NCBI GenBank assembly: GCA_963678485.1
Contig: OY782882.1
Span: forward strand, 2,852,001 to 2,916,000
DNA: 64,000 bases
From: CALGYY01 sp963678485
GTDB lineage: Bacteria > Bacteroidota > Bacteroidia > Bacteroidales > CAIWKO01
Direction of reading: 5' to 3'
The notes beneath the pieces were generated by a model that made no database searches, was not told the origin of the DNA, and saw only the letters and a list, made by a program, of their open reading frames with translations. The position numbers and the translations under genes are program-made. Positions 43,230 to 51,275 of the stretch are shown one piece after another; position 1 is the stretch's first letter, and each line of letters begins with the position of its first letter.

Positions 43230-43835
43230 ATGAAAACAAGCATCCTAATTTCCATTTTTGTCGTTGTTGCTTTTGTTCGGGTGAATGGGCAAGATTACCA
43301 CCCAAAAAGCTTTTACACAGCAGAGGATTCACTGTGGTATATCGCCCGTACGTCAGGGGAGACCGCTGCTTATAAGCAATACCTTCAGAACTGTCAGGAT
43401 GCAACATATTTTCTGCTGATTCCTGAGGAAATAAAGAATGAATTATTGAAGGATACTGCCTGTCTGCGTATATATAATGAGATCAAAGTGCGGTTTGACA
43501 AGGTTGCTGAGAATTCTTATACAATTGTTGACGAAATGCCTGAATTTCCTGGGGGAGACGAAGCGAGGATAAAATTTCTGGGGGAGAACATGAAATTGCC
43601 GGAAGAAGGAAAGCAAATGAAGGAAATGTCAAGATCCGGTACCATTTACATCAATTTTATAATTGGCACCGATGGAGTAATCACCAATGTACGTGTATTA
43701 CGTGGCATTGGTAATGGCAGTGACGAGGAGAGCGTGCATGTTATAAAAATAATGCCTCCCTGGATACCGGGTAAAATGGGTGGAAAGGCGGTGAACGTTC
43801 AATATAATATTCCTATTAAGATATGCTGGGATTGA
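43230..43835 (+). CDS. Secreted protein with TonB C-terminal domain
   Basis: 201 residues: signal peptide MKTSILISIFVVVAFVRVNGQ, a short unassigned linker, then a TonB C-terminal domain from about residue 95 starting with the typical DEMPEFPGGDEARIKFLGENM, SGTIYINFIIGTDGVITNVRVLRGIG, and MPPWIPGKMGGKAVNVQYNIPI. The PEFPGG opening and PGK-GGKAVNV close are standard in Bacteroidota TonB-CTD proteins. Its 3' neighbours, a membrane protein 16 bases on and a TPR protein, lie on the same strand and probably share its transcript. Confidence 0.85.
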   Translation: MKTSILISIFVVVAFVRVNGQDYHPKSFYTAEDSLWYIARTSGETAAYKQYLQNCQDATYFLLIPEEIKNELLKDTACLRIYNEIKVRFDKVAENSYTIVDEMPEFPGGDEARIKFLGENMKLPEEGKQMKEMSRSGTIYINFIIGTDGVITNVRVLRGIGNGSDEESVHVIKIMPPWIPGKMGGKAVNVQYNIPIKICWD

Positions 43836-43851
43836 TTGAAATTATTGTAAT

Positions 43852-44391
43852 ATGGTAACGACATTTAATAAAGCAGCGAAACTTATTTATTGGATTGGAA
43901 TTGCTTTAATAATTCTGCCATTCGTATATTTCATTATTGCTAGTATTCTGCCGTTTGAGTTTAATTCATGCCAATTCAGAAGTCAGCTGCAAATAATTAT
44001 TGCGTTTTTAGTGCCCCTTGGTGTAATTCTCACGCTATTCAAGGCTTTTAGGGATAAGGAGAATGATCTGAGTTATGTTCTGCGTGTTATTTTTATAAGA
44101 GTGATTCTGGCCGCGGGCATGGTCTATTGCATGTGTTTTACCTCAGTTGGATATTTGCTTGTATTGTCCGAGTGTTGGGAGGATTATGCGTTGTTGTATG
44201 AAAAGAAAACTGATCCTGAGGTCAGGATCGTTGATCAGATTTCAGATGCAGGATTTTTTCACCAGGACGGACATCGAATCGTTAAAATCACACCCATGAT
44301 ATCCGGGCTTGTTTATGTCGACGAGGTTGACACAAACGCACTGGTGAAATCAGAATGGTTCATTGCAAGTAAAACGAAAACTCAAAATTAA
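43852..44391 (+). CDS. Small integral membrane protein of unknown function
   Basis: 179 residues with three or four hydrophobic helices: LIYWIGIALIILPFVYFIIA at about 11-30, LQIIIAFLVPLGVILTLF at about 45-62, and VIFIRVILAAGMVYCMCF plus SVGYLLVLS at about 78-106. The C-terminal 70 residues are soluble. No family is recognised. It is placed between a TonB-CTD gene and a TPR gene with gaps of 16 and 14 bases. Confidence 0.7.
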   Translation: MVTTFNKAAKLIYWIGIALIILPFVYFIIASILPFEFNSCQFRSQLQIIIAFLVPLGVILTLFKAFRDKENDLSYVLRVIFIRVILAAGMVYCMCFTSVGYLLVLSECWEDYALLYEKKTDPEVRIVDQISDAGFFHQDGHRIVKITPMISGLVYVDEVDTNALVKSEWFIASKTKTQN

Positions 44392-44405
44392 TTTCTATTT
44401 CTCGT

Positions 44406-44945
44406 ATGAATATCTCAGAAAAAATAAATAGTTATTTCGATGCCGAAAAATATTCAAAAGCAAGGACCATTATTTTAAAAGAACTTGAAATACATCCGGA
44501 GGATCATTGGCTTTTGACAAGGCTTTCCACAGCATATTACGAAGAAAGAAATTACGAAAAGGCGGTTGAGTTTTCTCGATTGGCTATAAGAATTTGTCCA
44601 AAATGTCCTTTGGCGCGCTGGGATTATGCTGGATCACTCGAAATGACGGGCAATCCGGAAGAGGCCATCAAAATTTGGAGAAAATTATTTTTGACCGACC
44701 CGCGTAAAATGGCGAAGGATCCTTGTGGTGAAGGAATCGCATGGTCAAAAGCCCTCATAATGGATTCCGCTTATATGCTGGGAATAGCATACAGTACTAT
44801 GGGTGACGGGCGCAATTCAAAGAAATATTTTAATGCCCATTTAAAATTGCGATATCCGGGGAATCAATCGATATACAGCATGAAAAGTGTCAAAGAGACA
44901 ATGAAGGAACTCGGTATGCTAGGAAAATGTAAACAAATTTACTAA
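44406..44945 (+). CDS. TPR-repeat protein
   Basis: 179 residues without signal peptide. At least three tetratricopeptide repeats: KINSYFDAEKYSKARTIILKELEIHP, HWLLTRLSTAYYEERNYEKAVEFSRLAIRICP, and PLARWDYAGSLEMTGNPEEAIKIWRKLF; a fourth, diverged one is near YMLGIAYSTMGDGRNSKKYF. TPRs mediate protein binding; the partner is unknown, perhaps the membrane protein encoded 14 bases upstream. It ends convergent with the Ntn-hydrolase gene. Confidence 0.8.
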   Translation: MNISEKINSYFDAEKYSKARTIILKELEIHPEDHWLLTRLSTAYYEERNYEKAVEFSRLAIRICPKCPLARWDYAGSLEMTGNPEEAIKIWRKLFLTDPRKMAKDPCGEGIAWSKALIMDSAYMLGIAYSTMGDGRNSKKYFNAHLKLRYPGNQSIYSMKSVKETMKELGMLGKCKQIY

Positions 44946-45036
44946 TCAGAAATGGTGAATTATTTATGAGCATTGAGGTTTGTATGTTGTAAGATCTATT
45001 TTTTCTTTAACTCTAAAAACAGTTTACCCCTTTCCC

Positions 45037-46338
45037 TCAGCCTACAACACTATAGAATCCCCAGTAAGCGAATAAGCAGATTAAGACGATGTAAACAGCA
45101 TTGTTGAAGGTGAAGAGAAGTCGTGGAAACAGCATCCATGATTTTTCCTTGAGGATTTTTATGTTGAAAAGCCAAAGTGGAATAATTAGTAGAATCAGCA
45201 GAAAGGGTAGGTAAGCCGCCAGGTTGAGCAGGCTGAATTCCACATCCTGATAAGGGGCATCAAAATAAAAGAGATTGATATTCCTAGCCAGAACATACAT
45301 GTAATAAAGCAACATCAAATTTAAGGGCACCAGCAAAAGTTTTACATAAGGATACTTGGAAGTACGCCTGCTTTCGAAAAAACTAAAGATGAAATAAAAT
45401 GCAGAAACAGCAAAAAGTCCTGCACAAAAAATGAGAAACAGCATCATGTTGCGATTGTTCTGCGGAATGCTGTATGTCGCAAGTCGCTCAAACTCCTTAT
45501 TGGGCGGGAATAACGCAGGGATTTCCAATTGATGATTTCCCTTTGCAATTTCATCCTTGATATTGAACTGTATATAATTTTTATAATTGTGATAGAAATA
45601 GAGTGTGACAATTCCATTCTTCAAATCCCATATCGAAGTTAGTAAGGTACCGTCTCCATTCCTCGCACGGCATACGTGCATAGTGTCGGACAATGCTGTG
45701 CAGAAGCTCAGACTACTGTCTTGTTTGTTCTGAAGGAATGTCACGCCCTTAAGGTAACGGTCAAGTTTTAAGGCCTTGGCTTGTGGTGTACAGGAAGGAC
45801 AGAAATTGGATAAAACATACGTTGGTTCATGCCCGAGGGTCAGGCAGTAAGGCTCAACCACTAGATAATCGCCGGATTGATCAATATAGATAAAAACATC
45901 TTCATTAAAAAAACTATAATCATATGCCTCGATGTATGACTGGACTTCAGCAACGGTTTTACAATTGTGTAAAATATCTTTGAGATACTGAGTAGGATTG
46001 TTGATGGTTTTTTTGATGACAGAAGACGTAGGATTTTCTTTTGGAGGAGAAGCTGCTAATCTGGAAAAGCAAAGTCCGAACTCATTCATACCCGATTGTG
46101 GGGCAAATCCATTACTTCCATCATATCGAGATCCTGTAAAGGCGGCACCATAGGATGTAGTGCCATCACCGATTTCAAACCATATTCTTGGACTGGTGCG
46201 CCAGGCGTCTTCGTTGCAGCCAACCATGGTTTTATCACCGACGGTAATTTTATACATGCTGCACGACCATGCCTGATTGGCGGAAAATAGCAATAGGAGG
46301 CTCAGTAAGGAGAGGGAGAAGAATTTGAGTTTTTGCAT
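45037..46338 (-). CDS. Exported Ntn-type hydrolase with C-terminal membrane domain
   Basis: 433 residues from MQKLKFFSLSLLSLLLLF (ATG at 46338). The signal peptide ends AWS and the next residue is Cys26 in CSMYKITVGDKTMVGCNEDAWR. This matches the Ntn-hydrolase pattern (nucleophile Cys at the mature N-terminus, then G-NED) of the choloylglycine/isopenicillin-N acyltransferase or linear-amide C-N hydrolase group. Signal peptidase cleavage would therefore expose the nucleophile. The hydrolase part runs to about residue 290; residues 300-430 hold four transmembrane helices (MMLFLIFCAGLFAVSAFYFIF, LLLVPLNLMLLYYMYVLA, LAAYLPFLLILLIIPLWLF, AVYIVLICLFAYWG). Substrate unknown. The membrane tail is unusual for this family. 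Confidence 0.75.
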   Translation of the reverse strand: MQKLKFFSLSLLSLLLLFSANQAWSCSMYKITVGDKTMVGCNEDAWRTSPRIWFEIGDGTTSYGAAFTGSRYDGSNGFAPQSGMNEFGLCFSRLAASPPKENPTSSVIKKTINNPTQYLKDILHNCKTVAEVQSYIEAYDYSFFNEDVFIYIDQSGDYLVVEPYCLTLGHEPTYVLSNFCPSCTPQAKALKLDRYLKGVTFLQNKQDSSLSFCTALSDTMHVCRARNGDGTLLTSIWDLKNGIVTLYFYHNYKNYIQFNIKDEIAKGNHQLEIPALFPPNKEFERLATYSIPQNNRNMMLFLIFCAGLFAVSAFYFIFSFFESRRTSKYPYVKLLLVPLNLMLLYYMYVLARNINLFYFDAPYQDVEFSLLNLAAYLPFLLILLIIPLWLFNIKILKEKSWMLFPRLLFTFNNAVYIVLICLFAYWGFYSVVG

Positions 46339-46441
46339 TTTATGCTCTTGAACATACATAAACGGTGAGTTTCTGTGGAAATTGCCATGCGGCAAAGGTG
46401 GAGTGTGCTGTTAAATGTATTGAAAATATTTTGAAAAAAAG

Positions 46442-46470
46442 TTGCACTTTTCAATTTTTAGTTACTTTTG
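46442..46470 (+). promoter_or_regulatory. Predicted promoter of the ArsR operon
   Basis: TTG at 46442-46444, an 18-base spacer and TACTTTTG at 46463-46470 fit the Bacteroidota consensus. The predicted leader before the ATG at 46490 is about 12 bases. Confidence 0.65.
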
Positions 46471-46487
46471 CAATATTAAACAGGTTG

Positions 46488-46503
46488 ATATGCTTAAACA
46501 TGT
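46488..46503. promoter_or_regulatory. Operator-like site 1 (candidate ArsR binding site)
   Basis: ATATGCTTAAACATGT overlaps the start codon of the regulator gene. It matches site 2 at 14 of 16 positions. The consensus is near-palindromic: ATATrYTTAArYATAT. Confidence 0.5.
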
Positions 46504-46813
46504 TAAAAGCAAAATGGCAGTAAAAAGCTCATGTTTGTGTTGTGAGTGCTCTGAGTTTTTTAGCGCAATGGCGGATAAGACAAGGCAGGAGATTATCATG
46601 ATTTTTGTGCATCAAAAGGAGTTCTGTGTTAGCGATATCGCCAGCCGATTCACATTGTCGCGACCTACCATTTCTCATCATCTAAATCTGATGAAACGCT
46701 CGAAAATACTAAGCTCACGTAAAGAGGGCAAGGAAATCTTTTATTCGGTAAACAAATCATACATCAAAGAATTACTGACGTCGGTGGCTAACGATATTGA
46801 TTGCTGCTGCTGA
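46490..46813 (+). CDS. ArsR-family metal-responsive-type repressor
   Basis: 107 residues from the ATG at 46490; an alternative ATG is at 46514. It has a winged-helix ArsR/SmtB fold: FFSAMADKTRQEIIMIFVHQ, recognition helix area CVSDIASRFTLSRPTISHHLNLMKRSKIL, then a wing with SRKEGKEIFYSVN. Cys pairs near the N-terminus (CLCCEC) and a C-terminal DCCC suggest thiolate metal or oxidant sensing, as in cadmium, lead or arsenic sensors of the family. It heads a plus-strand run of flavin reductase, MATE pump and GshF. Confidence 0.88.
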   Translation: MLKHVKSKMAVKSSCLCCECSEFFSAMADKTRQEIIMIFVHQKEFCVSDIASRFTLSRPTISHHLNLMKRSKILSSRKEGKEIFYSVNKSYIKELLTSVANDIDCCC

Positions 46814-46835
46814 TTTTTTTTAATTTAATATGTAG

Positions 46836-46851
46836 ATATACTTAAACATAT
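46836..46851. promoter_or_regulatory. Operator-like site 2 (candidate ArsR binding site)
   Basis: ATATACTTAAACATAT, 36 bases before the flavin-reductase ATG. Dyad symmetry holds at 12 of 16 positions, and it is nearly identical to site 1 in front of the regulator gene. Confidence 0.5.
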
Positions 46852-46887
46852 AGTCTTAATAAACAAACCAACACAGGAGAATTCTTA

Positions 46888-47469
46888 ATGAAAACGAATC
46901 TGGAACCTAAAACGATTTTACTACCCTCTCCGGTACTAATTATAGGTAGTTATGGCCCGGGTGATAAACCAAATATGATGAATGCAGCATGGGGAGGAAT
47001 CGTCTGTAGTCAGCCGCCATGTATCGGCATCGCAATCAGAGAAGCGACATTGACATATCACAACATTCTTCTAAACGAAGCTTTCACAGTGAATATTCCC
47101 TCCGAAAAGTATATCAAAGAGGCCGATTACGTGGGAATCGTTTCAGGAAAAAATTTCGACAAATTCAAAGAAACTGGTCTTACCCCCGAGCGAAGTGCTC
47201 ATGTAAATGCCCCCACGGTTAAAGAATTTCCTTACGCGTTGGAATGCAAACTAATCAAACATATCAATCTGGGCTCTCATACGCTCTTTATTGGAGAGAT
47301 TATCGGAATGATGGCAGAAAGCGAGATGCTGGGTCCAAATCAGCTGCCCGACATCGAAAAGGTGCGACCGATGCTCTGGGGTTCTTTTGGTAATATGTCA
47401 TATTTTGGTGTGGGTAATAAGTTGGGAAAGGCTTTTTCCATAGGGAAAGAGTTGCCTTCTAGAAAATAA
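46888..47469 (+). CDS. Flavin reductase-like FMN-binding split-barrel protein
   Basis: 193 residues. The split-barrel fold of the flavin reductase/DIM6 family is indicated by LLPSPVLIIGSYGPGDKPNMMNAAWGGIVCSQPPCIGIAIREATLTYHNILLNEAFTVNIPS at 11-70 and by the later LGSHTLFIGEIIGM. Members reduce or bind FMN and are often linked to oxidative or xenobiotic stress. It is preceded by the ArsR gene and by a second copy of the operator-like site. Its 3' neighbour, the MATE gene, begins within 60 bases. Confidence 0.88.
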   Translation: MKTNLEPKTILLPSPVLIIGSYGPGDKPNMMNAAWGGIVCSQPPCIGIAIREATLTYHNILLNEAFTVNIPSEKYIKEADYVGIVSGKNFDKFKETGLTPERSAHVNAPTVKEFPYALECKLIKHINLGSHTLFIGEIIGMMAESEMLGPNQLPDIEKVRPMLWGSFGNMSYFGVGNKLGKAFSIGKELPSRK

Positions 47470-47524
47470 TAAGTCGAAAAGCGAATGAGAATTTTTGAAT
47501 TAAATCGTGTCACTTCCTGAAAAT

Positions 47525-48922
47525 ATGAAGATCAAAAAAATAAATTTTGCGGAAGTGTTTCGTCGGCTGAGGTATGGTGAAGATCTTAGACAGATAATTC
47601 GCCTGGCCATTCCTGTTATTGCCAGTTCTTTTTTGATGATGGCCTATAATATTATCAACATAATTTTTGTAGGAAAGCTGGGAAGCAATATGGTCGCAGC
47701 GGTAGGATCGGCGGGCTTTTTCATGAATCTGAGTTGGGGTATGTCATCACTGTTTACCGTGGGTGTTGGAATCAAAGTTTCTCATGCTGTGGGAGAGAAA
47801 AATTTCGAATTGGCAAAGGGCTATGTGCGTAGTGGTATACTCGCGGTTATTATTGGTGGCCTTCTGTGGAGCTTGATGCTATTGCTGTTCAGTAATCCGC
47901 TTATCAGTATTATTCAATTGAAGAATGCTGTTCTCGAGCACGATGCTGCGCTGTATCTCGCAATCATCGGCCTAAGCATCATCTTCTCGTTCCAGAATCA
48001 ATTTTTCGCAAGTGTGTTGATTGGTTATGGCGATAGTAAATCTCCTTTCAGAATCAACGCACTGGCGCTTGCTATGAATATTGCGCTGGATGCAATACTG
48101 ATCTTTTGGGTGGGCATGGGAATCAATGGTGCTGCCATAGGTACCATACTATCACAGGCGCTTGCAACAATATTGTTTTATCGTAAGCTACATCGTACAC
48201 CAAATCTAAATCCGCGTTTGGTTAGCTTTCAGTCATCACTGTTAAAGAAAATCATGGTGTTGGGCGTCAGTCCTGCCATACAGCGAATATCATTCACCAT
48301 CATCGCCATCTTTATGGCCCGAATTATTAGTCAATGGGGTCCAACAGCAATAGCTGTTCAAAAAGTGGGTGTACAAATTGAAGCCATTACATATATGACA
48401 ATTGCAGGTTTTATGTATGCATTGTCATCCATCTCCGGTCAGGCTTTTGGTGCAGGCAATTATAAAAAGCAATGGAGGGTATTTGGTTCCGGGATGTTAT
48501 TGTCGTTGATAATTGGAGTAATCACCACCACCATTATGTTGGCATTTCCTTCCTTTTTATTTTCGATATTTCTTCATGATGCAGCAAGCATCGCCATGGG
48601 CAGGGAATACATGATCATCATCGGCATCTCGCAATTATTCATGTGTTTCGAGTTGATGGCAACAGGCGCATTTTTCGGTTGGGGCAGAACAAATATTCCT
48701 GCAATTACGGGGATAGGACTAACCTTAATTCGTATCCCAATGGCCATGGCCTTTATACATTTATGGAAAAGCGATCTTTCGTCTGTATGGTGGAGCATTA
48801 GCATCAGTAGCATTGCAAAAGGAATAGTGCTGGTGAGTTTGTATATTATTCTTTTTACTGTATTTATTAAAAGCAAAAAAAATGAAAACGGATTTGTTGA
48901 GCTTAAGCAAGAAACAATTTAG
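47525..48922 (+). CDS. MATE-family multidrug/toxin efflux pump
   Basis: 465 residues with twelve hydrophobic helices in two similar halves. The first helix region (LAIPVIASSFLMMAYNIINIIFVGKLGSNMVAAVGSAGFF) is characteristic of MATE transporters; the matching motif in the second half is GVSPAIQRISFTIIAIFMARIISQWGPTAIAVQKVG. These export cationic or electrophilic compounds in exchange for Na or H ions. The ATG at 47525 is preferred; an in-frame GTG at 47507 would add six residues. The 3' end overlaps gshF by 41 bases, so the two are transcribed and probably translated together. Confidence 0.92.
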   Translation: MKIKKINFAEVFRRLRYGEDLRQIIRLAIPVIASSFLMMAYNIINIIFVGKLGSNMVAAVGSAGFFMNLSWGMSSLFTVGVGIKVSHAVGEKNFELAKGYVRSGILAVIIGGLLWSLMLLLFSNPLISIIQLKNAVLEHDAALYLAIIGLSIIFSFQNQFFASVLIGYGDSKSPFRINALALAMNIALDAILIFWVGMGINGAAIGTILSQALATILFYRKLHRTPNLNPRLVSFQSSLLKKIMVLGVSPAIQRISFTIIAIFMARIISQWGPTAIAVQKVGVQIEAITYMTIAGFMYALSSISGQAFGAGNYKKQWRVFGSGMLLSLIIGVITTTIMLAFPSFLFSIFLHDAASIAMGREYMIIIGISQLFMCFELMATGAFFGWGRTNIPAITGIGLTLIRIPMAMAFIHLWKSDLSSVWWSISISSIAKGIVLVSLYIILFTVFIKSKKNENGFVELKQETI

Positions 48923-51194
48923 CGGGAATATATGGCTTGAAGGCTTGTTTGGCGTGGAGAAAGAAAATATTCGCGTGGATAAAGACGGACATCTGTCGCA
49001 AACACCGCATCCGAAGGCCTTTGGAAACAAGAGAAAACATCCTTATATCACAACTGATTTTTCGGAAAGTCAGGTGGAAATGATTACACCACCTTTGCCA
49101 TCAATTGCACAAACACTGGGCTTTTTAGAGACACTTCATGATGTGGTGAGTCTTGAATTGAAGGACGAATTTTTATGGCCACAAAGCATTCCGCCGGTAT
49201 TACCGGACGACAAGCAAATTCCCATCGCCCGCTTTGATGAAGAAGGCAAAGACGCACAGGAATATCGTGAGCTGCTTGCGCAGAAATATGGCCCGAAAAA
49301 TCAATTGTTCTCTGGTATACACTTCAGCTTTTCATTCAGCGAGCAACTTCTGCAACGGCTGTATTTACTGACAAATCAGGACGTGTCCTATGATGATTTC
49401 AAAGATGAAATTTATTTGAAGACTACGCGACAATTGATTCGCTTGAGATGGCTGTATGTGTTGCTATATGGTAATAGTCCGGTGGTGGATCCTTCGCTGG
49501 AATTAAAATGCAAGCAATATCCTTACAGTATCGATAAGCATGTGATAGGTCTTTCCATACGTAATAGTTGTTATGGTTATCAGAATATTGGTGAGGTGTA
49601 TCCTGATTATAGTTCATCCGCGAACTTTCTTGCTAGTCTCAACAAGCTTGTAAAAGAAGGGAAACTAGCTTCTCCAAAGGAATTGTATTCTCCCGTTCGT
49701 CCTAAGTTTGTGAAAGATCCCAAACATATATCATATGTGGAAATAAGATTTATTGATATAGATCCAATGCAAAAGGCCGGCATCAGCGGCGATGCGTTGC
49801 ATTTTCTGCATATGTTGGCAATATATGGATTGCTTAGCGATGAGCCGGATCATTTTGAGGCTGCCGATCAAATGTACGCCAACAAAGCACTTGGTTATGT
49901 TTCTCTTTACGGATTGCAGCCAATCCCCTTTGTCCATAAGAAATCCGGTGAATTCGTTGACGTATGGGCGCGGGCAACAGCTCAATTGGATGAAATGATG
50001 AAATTGTATCAGACATTGGAATTAACTCAGGATGAATATCTCCACGCCATTGAACATGCTGCGGCACTTATCGCAAATCCCCGTCAACGTGGAGTTTTTG
50101 AGGTTCTCGATGGTGTGTTAAAAACTGGGTATATCAATTTCCACATGGAAAAAGCCCGTCAGTACTTAGTAGAGAGTCACGAAATGGATTATCATTTTTT
50201 TGGATTGGAAGATATGGAGCTATCAACGCAACTCTTGCTGCGCGCGGCTATTCGGAGAGGTGTGCGTTTCGAAATACTTGATCGTAAGGAAAACTTTATT
50301 CGTTTATTACAAAACGAAAATACGCAGTATGTAAAGCAGGCAACAAAAACATCCTTGGATAATTACGCGAGTGTTTTGGCCATGGAAAACAAACTCATCA
50401 CAAAAAAAATACTTGAAGAGGCGGGGATTCGAGTTCCTAAAGGCCGCGAATATACCAATGCTGAATTGGCTAGGTTCGATTTTTCGTTGTTCAAAGGCAA
50501 AGCAATTGTGGTAAAACCCAATCAAACAAATTTTGGAATTGGCATAACTATACTTAAGGAAAACAATGATGAATCTACGTTTCAGCGTGCTGTGGATATT
50601 GCATTTGAACATGATTCTACCATACTGATTGAAGAATTTGCCGAAGGCAAAGAATACCGTATTTTTATTATTGGTAATGAAGTAGTGGGTATACTGCATC
50701 GTGTGCCGGCTAATGTTTGCGGGGATGGTAGTAAATCCATTACTGAATTGGTACAACAAAAAAATATGGATCCCTTACGGGGAAAGGGATATCGTACACC
50801 ATTAGAAAAAATTCAGTTAGGCGAAGCGGAGGCCATCTTTTTAAAATCTCAAAACAAAACATTCAATGATATTCCCGCAGCAGGCGAAATCGTATTCCTG
50901 CGCGAAAATTCCAATATCAGCACAGGGGGTGATAGCATTGATTATACCGACGACATCCCCGAATCCTATAAGCGCATAGCAGTGCAGTCTGCAGCGGCCT
51001 TGGGTGTGAGAATTACCGGTCTGGATATGATAATTCGCAATCATATAGAGGAAGCCACAGCTGAGAATTATGCAATTATTGAATTGAACTATAATCCGGC
51101 AATACACATCCATTGTCATCCCTTTAAGGGAAAGAACCGCAAGCTTAACGAGAAAATCTTGGATGCACTCGGCTATCCGAACGAAATAAGTTAA
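48882..51194 (+). CDS. gshF: Bifunctional glutamate-cysteine ligase/glutathione synthetase (GshF)
   Basis: 770 residues; both steps of glutathione synthesis in one polypeptide. The N-terminal part (1 to about 455) is a GshA-like ligase (LEGLFGVEKENIRVDKDG, TTDFSESQVEMITPP, YSIDKHVIGLSIRNSCYGYQN, FVDVWARA). The C-terminal part (about 490-765) is an ATP-grasp domain (GKAIVVKPNQTNFGIGITI, ILIEEFAEGKEYRIFIIGNEVVGILHRVPANV, ITGLDMII, IIELNYNPAIHIHCHPF). Glutathione is not universal in Bacteroidota, so this gene, overlapping a MATE pump gene, may be an adaptive acquisition. It would supply thiol for detoxification alongside the pump and the ArsR regulator (inference). Confidence 0.95.
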   Translation: MKTDLLSLSKKQFSGNIWLEGLFGVEKENIRVDKDGHLSQTPHPKAFGNKRKHPYITTDFSESQVEMITPPLPSIAQTLGFLETLHDVVSLELKDEFLWPQSIPPVLPDDKQIPIARFDEEGKDAQEYRELLAQKYGPKNQLFSGIHFSFSFSEQLLQRLYLLTNQDVSYDDFKDEIYLKTTRQLIRLRWLYVLLYGNSPVVDPSLELKCKQYPYSIDKHVIGLSIRNSCYGYQNIGEVYPDYSSSANFLASLNKLVKEGKLASPKELYSPVRPKFVKDPKHISYVEIRFIDIDPMQKAGISGDALHFLHMLAIYGLLSDEPDHFEAADQMYANKALGYVSLYGLQPIPFVHKKSGEFVDVWARATAQLDEMMKLYQTLELTQDEYLHAIEHAAALIANPRQRGVFEVLDGVLKTGYINFHMEKARQYLVESHEMDYHFFGLEDMELSTQLLLRAAIRRGVRFEILDRKENFIRLLQNENTQYVKQATKTSLDNYASVLAMENKLITKKILEEAGIRVPKGREYTNAELARFDFSLFKGKAIVVKPNQTNFGIGITILKENNDESTFQRAVDIAFEHDSTILIEEFAEGKEYRIFIIGNEVVGILHRVPANVCGDGSKSITELVQQKNMDPLRGKGYRTPLEKIQLGEAEAIFLKSQNKTFNDIPAAGEIVFLRENSNISTGGDSIDYTDDIPESYKRIAVQSAAALGVRITGLDMIIRNHIEEATAENYAIIELNYNPAIHIHCHPFKGKNRKLNEKILDALGYPNEIS

Positions 51195-51199
51195 TGATT

Positions 51200-51234
51200 C
51201 CAAGCGATACAAGCGCATTGATTGAATCGCTTGG
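51200..51234. terminator. Stem-loop between gshF and the DUF4395 gene, possible terminator
   Basis: CCAAGCGAT (51200-51208) pairs with ATCGCTTGG (51226-51234) around a 17-base loop, six bases after the gshF stop. There is no T-run, so termination would be weak or Rho-dependent. Confidence 0.4.
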
Positions 51235-51275
51235 CAATGGATATTTCTCTTTAAGGACCAATGTTAGACAAGGAG

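Noticed and set aside
43138..43407. 89-codon minus-strand frame
   Set aside because: Antisense overlap with the signal peptide and linker of the TonB-domain gene at 43230, which is clearly coding.
35586..45036. Integrase or attachment-site duplication proving an island at tRNA-Asn
   Set aside because: No tyrosine recombinase gene and no second copy of the tRNA 3' end were found by eye, so only a tentative island is reported.
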